From: Parapristionchus giblindavisi
Lineage: Eukaryota; Nematoda; Chromadorea; Rhabditida; Diplogasteridae
NCBI GenBank assembly: GCA_943737045.1
Contig: CALSFV010000108.1
Coordinates: 1-64,000, forward strand
Reading direction: 5' to 3'
DNA length: 64,000 bases
The notes under the pieces are model-generated. The model saw nothing but the letters and a program-made list of their open reading frames with translations, made no database searches and was not told the origin of the DNA. Shown piece by piece: positions 13,701 through 26,453 of this stretch. A program made the position numbers and the translations under genes. Numbering within the stretch: position 1 is the stretch's first letter; every line of letters starts with the position of its first letter.

Positions 13701-14320
13701 CACTAGATCATATACACCTGTCATCTAGATTGATCAGTGTTCAAACATGGTACATTGAATTTCAAACCACCATTATTGAACTCACTAGATCATATCCACC
13801 TGCCATATATATTGATTAGTGTTCAAAGTGCCTTCATTGAATTTCAAACATGGTACATTGAATTTCGAACCACCATTTTTGAAATCATTAGATCATATCC
13901 ACCTGTCATCTAGATTGATCAGTGTTCAAACATGGTACATTGAATTTCAAACCACCATTATTGAACTCACTAGATCATATCCACCTGCCATATATATTGA
14001 TTAGTGTTCAAAGTGCCTTCATCGAATTTCAAACATGGTACATTGAATTTCGAACCACCATTTTTGAAATCACTAGATCATATACACCTGTCATCTAGAT
14101 TGATCAGTGTTCAAACATGGTACATTGAATTTCAAACCACCATTATTGAACTCACTAGATCATATCCACCTGCCATATATATTGATTAGTGTTCAAAGTG
14201 CCTTCATCGAATTTCAAACATGGTACATTGAATTTCGAACCACCATTTTTGAAATCACTAGATCATATACACCTGCCATATACATTGATTAGTGTTCAAA
14301 GTACCTTCATTGAATCTCAA

Positions 14321-14667
14321 ATGATTTCAATACTGTGGGTACACCCGCCTGATTTTCGCCGCACTCTCTATTTATCAACTTTGCTTTTTAACCCGCAATA
14401 ATTTTGCGTTCTTAATGCTAATATAACTTGTGCGCACCAAACCCGTCAGATTTTCGCCGCACTCTATATTTATCCAGTTCTTTTTATTGCAATTTACAAT
14501 ATGCTCGGTGTGAATTGTAATCTAACCTAGTTAGCATAGTATAAGTTTTATCAAAATTATCATATCTATTAATATTACATTATTTGTATTATCAATATTA
14601 TTCATTACACTAAAGTGAAGATTATTGAAAATATATTGAAAATATATTGAAAAAAATAAATTTCACC
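14321..14667. repeat. Non-satellite insert, copy 2
   Basis: Same as 10404-10751 apart from rare changes (GCTAATATAACTTG for ACTAATATAACTTG, fewer A bases before AATAAATTTC). The truncated third copy at 16483-16606 shares the GCTAAT form. Confidence 0.88.
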
Positions 14668-16605
14668 ATATCCACCAGCCATATATATTGATTAGTGTTC
14701 AAAGTACCTTCATTGAATCTCAAACATGGTACATTGAATTTCGAACCACCATTGTTGAAATCACTAGATCATATCAACCTGTCATCTAGATAGATTAGTG
14801 TTCAAACATGGTACATTGAATTTCGAACCACCATTTTTGAAATCATTAGATCATATCCACCTGTCATCTAGATTGATTAGTGTTCAAACATGGTACATTG
14901 AATTTCAAACCACCATTATTGAACTCACTAGATCATATCCACCTGCCATATATATTGATTAGTGTTGAAACATGGTACATTGAAATTCAAACCACCATTA
15001 TTGAACTCACTAGATCATATCCACCTGCCATATATATTGATTAGTGTTCAAAGTACCTTCATTAAATCTCAAACATGGTACATTGAATTTCAAACCACCA
15101 TTATTGAACTAACTAGATCATATCCACCTGTCATATATATTGATTAGTGTTCAAACATGGTACATTGAATTTCAAACCACCATTATTGAACTCACTAGAT
15201 CATATCCACCTGCCATATATATTGATTAGTGTTCAAAGTACCTTCATTGAATCTCAAACATGGTACATTGAATTTCAAACCACCATTATTGAACTCACTA
15301 GATCATATCCACCTGTCATATATATTGATTAGTGTTCAAAGTGCCTTCATTGAATTTCAAACATGGTACATTGAATTTCGAACCACCATTTTTGAAATCA
15401 TTAGATCATATCCACCTGTCATCTAGATTGATCAGTGTTCAAACATGGTACATTGAATTTCAAACCACCATTATTGAACTCACTAGATCATATCCACCTG
15501 CCATATATATTGCCATATATATTGATTAGTGTTCAAACATGGTACATTGAATTTCAAACCACCATTATTGAACTCACTAGATCATATCCACCTGTCATAT
15601 ATATTGATTAGTGTTCAAAGTGCCTTCATTGAATTTCAAACATGGTACATTGAATTTCGAACCACCATTTTTGAAATCATTAGATCATATCCACCTGTCA
15701 TCTAGATTGATCAGTGTTCAAACATGGTACATTGAATTTCAAACCACCATTATTGAACTCACTAGATCATATCCACCTGCCATATATATTGATTAGTGTT
15801 CAAAGTGCCTTCATCGAATTTCAAACATGGTACATTGAATTTCGAACCACCATTTTTGAAATCACTAGATCATATACACCTGTCATCTAGATTGATCAGT
15901 GTTCAAACATGGTACATTGAATTTCAAACCACCATTATTGAACTCACTAGATCATATCCACCTGCCATATATATTGATTAGTGTTCAAAGTGCCTTCATT
16001 GAATTTCAAACATGGTACATTGAATTTCGAACCACCATTTTTGAAATCATTAGATCATATCCACCTGTCATCTAGATTGATCAGTGTTCAAACATGGTAC
16101 ATTGAATTTCAAACCACCATTATTGAACTCACTAGATCATATCCACCTGCCATATATATTGATTAGTGTTCAAAGTGCCTTCATCGAATTTCAAACATGG
16201 TACATTGAATTTCGAACCACCATTTTTGAAATCACTAGATCATATACACCTGTCATCTAGATTGATCAGTGTTCAAACATGGTACATTGAATTTCAAACC
16301 ACCATTATTGAACTCACTAGATCATATCCACCTGCCATATATATTGATTAGTGTTCAAAGTGCCTTCATCGAATTTCAAACATGGTACATTGAATTTCGA
16401 ACCACCATTTTTGAAATCACTAGATCATATACACCTGCCATATACATTGATTAGTGTTCAAAGTACCTTCATTGAATCTCAAATGATTTCAATACTGTGG
16501 GTACACCCGCCTGATTTTCGCCGCACTCTCTATTTATCAACTTTGCTTTTTAACCCGCAATAATTTTGCGTTCTTAATGCTAATATAACTTGTGCGCACC
16601 AAACC

Positions 16606-17061
16606 CTATAGATTGAAGTGGATATGATCTAGTGAGTTCAATAATGGTGGTTTGAAATTCAATGTACCGTGTTTGAGATTCAATGAAGGTACTTTGAACA
16701 CTAATCAATATATATGGCAGGTGGATATGATCTAGTGATTCAAGATATAAATTTATTGAATTATCAGCCGATTTTGCTATCTCAACATAGGCATGTTGAT
16801 ATTAATTGAATCTCAAACATGGTTTATTGAATGACAAATCAACAATATTGAAATTGATTGCGGGCCTTGGTGCCAGATAACCTTAAACCACTTTTATCCT
16901 TACATTTCTGACAATATAAAGGCATGCAGAAGAAACAAAAATCAAGATATAAATTTATTGAATTATCAGCCGATATTGCTATCTCAACATAGGCATGTTG
17001 ATATTCAAAGATCCATTATAAAACCTCAAACATTGCTTATTTAATGACAAACCACCATTGT
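16606..17061. repeat. Direct copy of 5489-5944
   Basis: Starts within satellite at TATAGATTGAAGTGG and ends in ACAAACCACCATTGTT. It carries both ~200-bp units with AAATTTATTGAATTATCAGC. The left junction cuts a module M copy at CACCAAACCC. Confidence 0.92.
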
Positions 17062-18159
17062 TCATCTAAAGTGATTAGTGTTCAAAGTACCTCCATTGAA
17101 TCTCAAACATGGTATATTGAATTTCAAACCTGGGCAGGGTAGAAAAAAATTGTGGGCTAAAAAAACCAAAGTTGATAAATAGAGAGTGCGGCGAAAATCA
17201 GGCGGGTGTACCCACAGTATTGAAATATCATAATCATATCCACCCTTCATCTTGATTGATTAGAAAATATCATCATTGAATATCAAACACGGTAAAAATA
17301 TCATCATTGAATATCAACCAGGGTACCTTGAATTTCCAACAAACCTTATTGAAATCATATTTAAAAACGAAAATTTAGCGAAGTCAGAGTAAGGGTGTTA
17401 ATAAGTTTTCAATAAAGTATCGAAAAGCGAAAAATCGAAAAACGAACAATGCGTATCCCTGTTTTGAATTTCAACAGTGGTGGTTTGAAATTCAACGTAC
17501 TCTGTTTGAGACTCCACGATGGTAGTTTGAACACTAATCAATCTAGATGGAAGGTGGATATGATCATACTGGTTTCAATAATGGTGGTTTTAAATTCAAT
17601 GCACCTTGTGTGAGATTCAATGATGGAATTTTGAACACTAATCAGTCTAGTGCATATTAGAAAAACTCTCTAAGGCGCGAGATTAAAACAAGGTATATTG
17701 AACAACTAATCATGATGGATTGAAGGTGAATATGCTGATCAGACATTTAAAAAAAAGTGATATCAATTTGATAAAACTAGTATGATCTCGAATAGTATGA
17801 TTTGTCATATGTCTATATTTGTAGAAAAAAAAATTGCAAGGGATTTCGTCCATTTTTAATCAGTTTCTTATGACTAATGATTGAATCTCAAACAAGGTAC
17901 ATTGAATTTACTTTGAACACTACTCAATCTAGATGGAATGTGGATATGATCTTAGTGATTTCATTTTTTAAGGACATTCATTGTATCTAAAACAAGGTAC
18001 ATTGAATTTCAAACCACCAGTATTGACAACATGAGCTTATGGTGGATTAGCATTCAGTATAACTTAGGTGCACCAAACCCGTCGGATTTTCGCCGCGCTC
18101 TGAATTTATCCACTTCTTTTTATTACAATTTACAATCATATTCTCTCTTGTAATTTGAT
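17062..18159. other. Degenerate satellite, module M copies and left arm of inverted pair 4
   Basis: A module lies at 17165-17215 (minus). 17220-17400 is a diverged unit shared with 35770-35960. 17400-17660 is old minus satellite. 17665-18150 is the inverted counterpart of 56335-56826. Confidence 0.7.
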
Positions 18160-19400
18160 TGAATCTCAAACATGGTACATTGAATTTCAAACCACCATTA
18201 TTGAACTCACTAGATCATATCCACCTGTCATCTAGATTGATTAGTGTTCAAACATGGTACATTGAAATTCAAACCACCATTATTGAACTCACTAGATCAT
18301 ATCCACCTGCCATATACATTGATTAATGTTCAAAGTACCTTCATTGAATCTCAAACATGGTACATTGAATTTCGAACCACCATTGTTGAAATCACTAGAT
18401 CATATCCACCTGTCATCTAGATTGATTAGTGTTCAAACATGGTACATTGAATTTCAAACCACCATTATTGAAATCACTAGATCATATCCACCTGCCATAT
18501 ATATTGATTAGTGTTCAAACATGGTACATTGAAATTCAAACCACCATTATTGAACTCACTAGATCATATCCACCTGCCATATACATTGATTAATGTTCAA
18601 AGTACCTTCATTGAATCTCAAACATGGTACATTGAATTTCGAACCACCATTGTTGAAATCACTAGATCATATCCACCTGTCATCTAGATTGATTAGTGTT
18701 CAAACATGGTACATTGAATTTCAAACCACCATTATTGAACTCACTAGATCATATCCACCTGCCATATACATTGATTAGTGTTCAAAGTACCTTCATTGAA
18801 TCTCAAACATGGTACATTGAATTTCAAACCACCATTATTGAACTCACTAGATCATATCAACCTGCCATATATTGATTAATGTTCAAACTTGATTAGTGTT
18901 CAAACATGATACATTGAAATTCAAACCACCATTATTGAACTCACTAGATCATATCCACCTGCCATATACATTGATTAGTGTTCAAAGTACCTTCATTGAA
19001 TCTCAAACATGGTACATTGAATTTCAAACCACCATTATTGAACTCACTAGATCATATCCACCTGCCACATATATTGATTAGTGTTCAAACATGGTACATT
19101 GAATTTCAAACCACCATTATTGAACTCACTAGATCATATCCACCTGCCATATACATTGATTAGTGTTCAAAGTACCTTCATTGAATCTCAAACATGGTAC
19201 ATTGAATTTCAAACCACCATTATTGAACTCACTAGATCATATCCACCTGCCACATATATTGATTAGTGTTCAAACATGGTACATTGAATTTCAAACCACC
19301 ATTATTGATCTCACTAGATCATATCCACCTGCCATATACATTGATTAGTGTTCAAAGTACCTTCATTGAATCTCAAACATGGTACATTGAATTTCGAACC
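18160..19400 (+). repeat. Satellite array, plus orientation
   Basis: 103- and 82-bp units mostly alternate as 185-bp dimers, with CATATACATTGATTAATG and CACATATATTGATTAGTG variants. One unit at 18860-18895 is truncated (ATATTGATTAATGTTCAAAC). Confidence 0.92.
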
Positions 19401-21600
19401 ACCATTGTTGAAATCACTAGATCATATCCACCTTCCATCTAGATTGATTATTGTTCAAAGTACCTTCATTGAATCTCAAACATGGTACATTGAATTTCAA
19501 AACATCATTCTTGAACTCACTAGATCATATATTGATTAGTGTTCAAAGTACATTCATTGAATCTCAAACATGGTACTTTGAACAATAATCAATCTAGATG
19601 GAAGGTGGATATATATATATATATATATGTTTGAATTTCATCTAGATTGATCAGTGTTCAAAGTACCTTCATTGAATCTCAAAATTCAATGTATCATTGT
19701 TTGATACAATTATACATTGAATTTCAAACCACCTTTATTGCTTTCACTATGATCACAACCGCCAAGATATTGAATGATAAAAAACAATTTTTTATCAACT
19801 TGTTTTTAATGTAATGAAATATTTCGAGATTCAACAATGGTACTTTGAAAACTTATTAACACCCTTACTCTGACTTCGCTAAATTTTCGTTTTTAAATAT
19901 GATTTCAATAAGGTTTGTTGGAAATTCAAGGTACCCTGTTTGATATTCAATGATGATATTTTTACCCTGTTTGATATTCAATGATGATATTTACTAATCA
20001 ATCAAGATGAAGGGTGGATATGATTATGATATTTCAATACTGTGGGTACACCCGCCTGATTTTCGCCGCACTCTCTATTTATCAACTTCTTTTTTTAGTG
20101 TAATGAATGATATCGCACATTTTTTATCAATAAGTTCAATAATGGTGGTTTGAAATTCAATGTATCATGTTTGAGATTCAATGAAGGTACTTTGAACACT
20201 AATCACTATAGATGGAAGTGGATATGATCTAGTGAGTTCAATAATGGTGGTTTGAAATTCAATGTACCATGTTTTACAGTGATTAGTGTTCAAAGTGCCT
20301 TCATTGAATCTCAAACATGGTACATTGAATTTAAAACCCCTGTCATATATATTGATTAGTGTTCAAAGTACCTTCATTGAATCTCAAACATGGTACATTG
20401 AATTTCAAACCACCATTATTGAAATCACTAGATCATATCCACCTGCCATATATATTGATTAGTGTTCAAAGTACCTTCATTGAATCTCAAACATGGTACA
20501 TTGAATTTCAAACCACCATTATTGAAATCACTAGATCATATCCACCTGCCATATATATTGATTAGTGTTCAAAGTACCTTCATTGAATCTCAAACATGGT
20601 ACATTGAATTTCAAACCACCATTATTGAACTCACTAGATCATATCCACCTTCCATCTAGATTGATTATTGTTCAAAGTACCTTCATTGAATCTCAAACAT
20701 GGTACATTGAATTTCAAAACATCATTCTTGAACTCACTAGATCATATATTGATTAGTGTTCAAAGTACATTCATTGAATCTCAAACATGGTACTTTGAAC
20801 AATAATCAATCTAGATGGAAGGTGGATATATATATATATATATATGTTTGAATTTCATCTAGATTGATCAGTGTTCAAAGTACCTTCATTGAATCTCAAA
20901 ATTCAATGTATCATTGTTTGATACAATTATACATTGAATTTCAAACCACCTTTATTGCTTTCACTATGATCACAACCGCCAAGATATTGAATGATAAAAA
21001 ACAATTTTTTATCAACTTGTTTTTAATGTAATGAAATATTTCGAGATTCAACAATGGTACTTTGAAAACTTATTAACACCCTTACTCTGACTTCGCTAAA
21101 TTTTCGTTTTTAAATATGATTTCAATAAGGTTTGTTGGAAATTCAAGGTACCCTGTTTGATATTCAATGATGATATTTTTACCCTGTTTGATATTCAATG
21201 ATGATATTTACTAATCAATCAAGATGAAGGGTGGATATGATTATGATATTTCAATACTGTGGGTACACCCGCCTGATTTTCGCCGCACTCTCTATTTATC
21301 AACTTCTTTTTTTAGTGTAATGAATGATATCGCACATTTTTTATCAATAAGTTCAATAATGGTGGTTTGAAATTCAATGTATCATGTTTGAGATTCAATG
21401 AAGGTACTTTGAACACTAATCACTATAGATGGAAGTGGATATGATCTAGTGAGTTCAATAATGGTGGTTTGAAATTCAATGTACCATGTTTTACAGTGAT
21501 TAGTGTTCAAAGTGCCTTCATTGAATCTCAAACATGGTACATTGAATTTAAAACCCCTGTCATATATATTGATTAGTGTTCAAAGTACCTTCATTGAATC
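19400..21600. repeat. 1217-bp tandem duplication
   Basis: Landmarks recur exactly 1217 bp apart: TTTCAAAACATCATTCTTGA (19496, 20713), the AT run (19610, 20827), CTTACTCTGACTTCGCTAAA and a module M copy (20040, 21257). The right inverted arm has only one copy, so this duplication arose on the left side after the inverted duplication, or was lost on the right. Confidence 0.92.
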
Positions 21601-23490
21601 TCAAACATGGTACATTGAATTTCAAACCAACCATTATTGAAATCACTAGATCATATCCACCTTCCATATATATTGATTAGTGTTCAAAGTACCTTCATTG
21701 AATCACAAACATGGTACATTGAATTTCAAACCACCATTATTGAAATCACTAGATCATATCCACCTGCCATATATATTGATTAGTGTTCAAAGTACCTTCA
21801 TTGAATCTCAAACATGGTACATTGAATTTCAAACCACCATTATTGAAATCACTAGATCATATCCACCTGCCATATATATTGATTAGTGTTCAAAGTACCT
21901 TCATTGAATCTCAAACATGGTACATTGAATTTCAAACCACCATTATTGAAATCACTAGATCATATCCACCTGCCATATATATTGATTAGTGTTCAAAGTA
22001 CCTTCATTGAATCTCAAACATGGTACATTGAATTTCAAACCACCATTATTGAAATCACTAGATCATATCCACCTGCCATATATATTGATTAGTGTTCAAA
22101 GTACCTTCATTGAATCACAAACATTATTGAAATCACGTGGTTTGAAATTCAATGTACCATGTTTGAGATTCAATGAGAGTACTTTGAAAACATTTCATCT
22201 AGATTGATTAGTGTTCAAGTTTGAACACTAATCAATATATATGACAGGTGGATATGATCTAGTGATTTCAATAATGGTGGTTTGAAATTCAATGTACCAT
22301 GTTTGAACACTAATCAATATATATGACAGGTGGATATGATCTAATAAATCTATTTTTGTTTTTATTGCGCTTAGCAATTACAGTACTAACTTGCCTTTAA
22401 AAAAAATCACAATTGAACTTAGCGGCGGTGGCAATATAGTGCATACACCTAGAGTTGATAATTTTGGTTAATCATTCAATCAAAGTCTACTCCAACCCCT
22501 TAGTCGGTTGCAACCCAATCCGTCAAGACTTCAATTTATCTTTATTGATTACGATCATATTAACCTTCCTTTGAACAGGAATCAATCTAGATCGTTTTTT
22601 TTGTTGAGAATGGAAAAGTATAGTACACTATTCATTACACTAAAATAAAGTTGATAAATAAAGAGCGCGGCGAAAATCAGCCGGGTGTATGCATAATTGA
22701 ACTGATCGACGGAGGGTTGGAACTGACTAAACCCTGCCCAGCTCCGCTAAGTTCAATTGTGCACATAACCCTTCTGGTGTACGCCGAGCTGTTTAATGAC
22801 CCTCTCAGAAAACGTTGATTTCATCGATTAACTTCTGGACCCCTTTTTTAACTTTCGCCTCTGAGAAAAGTTACATTTTTTTAACTTGAATTTTTATCAT
22901 GAAAAATGAATTAGACAGGCGTGAAAATCAAAGTACCATGTTTGAACACCAATATATATGGCAGGTGGATATGATCTAGTGAGTTCAATAATGGTGGTTT
23001 GAAATTCAATGTACCATGTTTGAGATTCAATGAAGGTACTTTGAACATTAATCAATATATATGGCAGGTGGATATGATCTAGTGAGTTCAATAATGGTGG
23101 TTTGAAATTCAATGTACCATGTTTGAGATTCAATGAAGGAACTTTGAACATTAATCAATATAGATGACAGATGGATATGATCTTAGTGATTCCAATAATG
23201 GTGGTTTGAAATTCAATGTACCATGTTTGAACACTAATCAATATAGATTGAAGATGGATATGATCTAGTGAGTTCAAATAATGGTGGTTTGAAATTCAAT
23301 GTAATGTACCATGTTTGAGATTCAATGGAGGTACTTTGAACAATAATGGTGGTTTGAAATTCAATGTACCATGTTTGAACACTAATCAATATAGATTGAA
23401 GATGGATATGATCTAGTGAGTTCAATAATTGTGGTTTGAAATTCAATGTACCATGTTTGAGATTCAATGAAGGTACTTTGAACATTAATC
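20620..23490. repeat. Left arm of inverted pair 2
   Basis: Matched inverted by 33643-36410. 22370-22920 within it is not satellite: it holds two opposed module M copies (22640-22760) and the CTTCTGGTGTACGCCGAGCT variant. Confidence 0.92.
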
Positions 23491-24596
23491 AATATAGATG
23501 ACAGATGGATATGATCTTAGTGATTCCAATAATGGTGGTTTGAAATTCAATGTACCATGTTTGAGATTCAATGAAGGTACTTTGAACAATAATGGTGGTT
23601 TGAAATTCAATGTACCATGTTTGAACACTAATCAATATAGATTGAAGATGGATATGATCTAGTGAGTTCAAATAATGGTGGTTTGAAATTCAATGTACCA
23701 TGTTTGAACACTAATCAATATAGATGGCAGGTGGATATGATATAGTGAGTTCAATAATGGTGGTTTGTAAGTCAATCTACCATGTTTGAATACTAATAAC
23801 ACTAATCAATCTAGATGAAATGTTTTCAAAGTACTATCATTGAATCTCAAACATGGTACATTGAATTTCAAACCACGTGATTTCAATAATGTTTGTGATT
23901 CAATGAAGGTACTTTGAACACTAATCAATATATATGGCAGGTGGATATGATCTAGTGATTTCAATAATGGTGGTTTGAAATTCAATGTACCATGTTTGAG
24001 ATTCAATGAAGGTACTTTGAACACTAATCAATATAGATGGCAGGTGGATATGATCTAGTGATTTCAATAATGGTGGTTTGAAATTCAATGTACCATGTTT
24101 GAGATTCAATGAAGGTACTTTGAACACTAATCAATATATATGGCAGGTGGATATGATCTAGTGATTTCAATAATGGTGGTTTGAAATTCAATGTACCATG
24201 TTTGAGATTCAATGAAGTTATTTTGAACACTAATCAATCTAGATGGAAGGTGGATATGATCTAGTGATTTCAATAATGGTGGTTTGAAATTCAATGTACC
24301 ATGTTTGAGATTCAATGAAGGTACTTTGAACACTAATCAATCTAGATCGAAGGTGTATATGATCTAGTGAGTTCAATAATAGTGGTTTGAAATTCAACAT
24401 ACCATGTTTGAGATTCAATGAAGGTACTTTGAACACTAATCAATATATGGAATATGGATATGGTCACACTGATTTCAATAAAGGTGGTTTGAAATTCAAC
24501 GTACATTGTTTGAGATTCAATGATGGTACTTTGAAAATTTATCCATCTAGATTCATTGAATCTCAAACATGGTACATTCGACCATAACCAGTGGGG

Positions 24597-25383
24597 GTCC
24601 GGCACAGTGAAAAAATCAAAATTTGGGTATCGGGGTTCTCGAGGGTGCTGATGACGATGGACATGTTCATTTTGCACCTAGAGCCACCGTTGAGGCCAGA
24701 CGACGTCGCGTTGAAATCTCGTTTTTCGACTTGAAAAGTCGTTTCTCTTCACCCAATGGTGCTAAAATTACAAAACTATGCCCCAAGGTGCAGAATTTCA
24801 TGGCGATCACGCCTGTCCAATTCATTTTTTACACAAAATGTTCATAATTTTCATAAGTGGAATTTCTCTCAACGGCAAAAGTGTGTAATGCAATAGAAAG
24901 GAAGGGGGTGTCTCCTCCTCTACCTCCTTTGCTCTCTCACACCACCACACTCTCTCGCCTCTTGCCTCCATTTCAACTGCAAAATGACTACACTGAAAGT
25001 TGATTTTCTCGAAAGTCGCGGGCACAAATTGGCTGAAATTTTTTCCATGTGATACTGAAGCCAGTCCGGTCCGATCTGTGTAGGTTGCATTACACGCTTT
25101 TACCGTTGCGAGAAATTCCACTTATGAAAATTATGAAAATTTTGGGTAAAAAATGAATTGGACAGGCGTGATCGCCATGAAATTCTGCACCTTGGGGCAT
25201 AGTTTTGTAATTTTAGCACCATCGGGTGAAGAGAAACTACTTTTCAAGTAGAAAAACGAGATTTCAACGCGACGTCGTCTGGCCTCAACGGTGGCTCTAG
25301 GTGCAAAATGAACATGTCCATCGTCATCAGCACCCTCGAGAACCCCGATACCCAAATTTTGATTTTTTGACTGTGCCGGCACT
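24597..25383. mobile_element. Internally deleted foldback element copy
   Basis: Ends CCGGCACAGTGAAAAAATCA and TTTTTTGACTGTGCCGG are intact, but about 179 bp of one arm next to the centre is missing (junction GTGTAATGCAATAGAAAGG near 24890), so the arms are unequal. Confidence 0.85.
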
Positions 25384-26453
25384 TAGTCGATTCTCTCGCA
25401 AGCGCACTCATATATATGGCAGGTGGATATGATCTAGTGAGTTCAATAATGGTGTTTTGAAATTCAATGTACCATGTTTGAGATTCAATGAAGGTACTTT
25501 GAACATTAATCAATATAGATGACAGATGGATATGATCTTAGTGATTCCAATAATGGTGGTTTGAAATTCAATGTACCATGTTTGAGATTCAATGAAGGTA
25601 CTTTGAACAATAATGGTGGTTTGAAATTCAATGTACCATGTTTGAACACTAATCAATATAGATTGAAGATGGATATGATCTAGTGAGTTCAAATAATGGT
25701 GGTTTGAAATTCAATGTACCATGTTTGAACACTAATCAATATAGATGGCAGGTGGATATGATATAGTGAGTTCAATAATGGTGGTTTGTAAGTCAATCTA
25801 CCATGTTTGAATACTAATAACACTAATCAATCTAGATGAAATGTTTTCAAAGTACTATCATTGAATCTCAAACATGGTACATTGAATTTCAAACCACGTG
25901 ATTTCAATAATGTTTGTGATTCAATGAAGGTACTTTGAACACTAATCAATATATATGGCAGGTGGATATGATCTAGTGATTTCAATAATGGTGGTTTGAA
26001 ATTCAATGTACCATGTTTGAGATTCAATGAAGGTACTTTGAACACTAATCAATATAGATGGCAGGTGGATATGATCTAGTGATTTCAATAATGGTGGTTT
26101 GAAATTCAATGTACCATGTTTGAGATTCAATGAAGGTACTTTGAACACTAATCAATATATATGGCAGGTGGATATGATCTAGTGATTTCAATAATGGTGG
26201 TTTGAAATTCAATGTACCATGTTTGAGATTCAATGAAGTTATTTTGAACACTAATCAATCTAGATGGAAGGTGGATATGATCTAGTGATTTCAATAATGG
26301 TGGTTTGAAATTCAATGTACCATGTTTGAGATTCAATGAAGGTACTTTGAACACTAATCAATCTAGATCGAAGGTGTATATGATCTAGTGAGTTCAATAA
26401 TAGTGGTTTGAAATTCAACATACCATGTTTGAGATTCAATGAAGGTACTTTGA

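Larger units (their letters stand above)
9600..16482 (+). repeat. Main satellite array with 185-bp higher-order unit
   Basis: Alternating 103- and 82-bp monomers give a 185-bp period (for example GTGTTCAAAGTGCCTTCATT at 9902, 10087, 10272, and 12627, 12812). Larger periods are superposed: 3917 bp (9.9-11.5 kb versus 13.8-15.4 kb) and 2150-2162 bp (13.0-14.4 kb versus 15.1-16.6 kb). A 12-bp duplication at 15500-15523 (CCATATATATTG twice) explains the 2150/2162 difference. The 61-codon frames are artefacts. Confidence 0.96.

Noticed and set aside
1233..16482. Many 61-, 65- and 68-codon open frames with repeated MFKVPSLNLKHGTLNF-like translations
   Set aside because: They recur at exact satellite periods (103, 185 bp), appear in different frames and both strands, and the unit length is not a multiple of three. 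They are translations of satellite DNA, not genes.
9600..16482. CRISPR-like regular repeats
   Set aside because: Units are contiguous tandem repeats without unique spacers, in a eukaryotic context with no cas genes.
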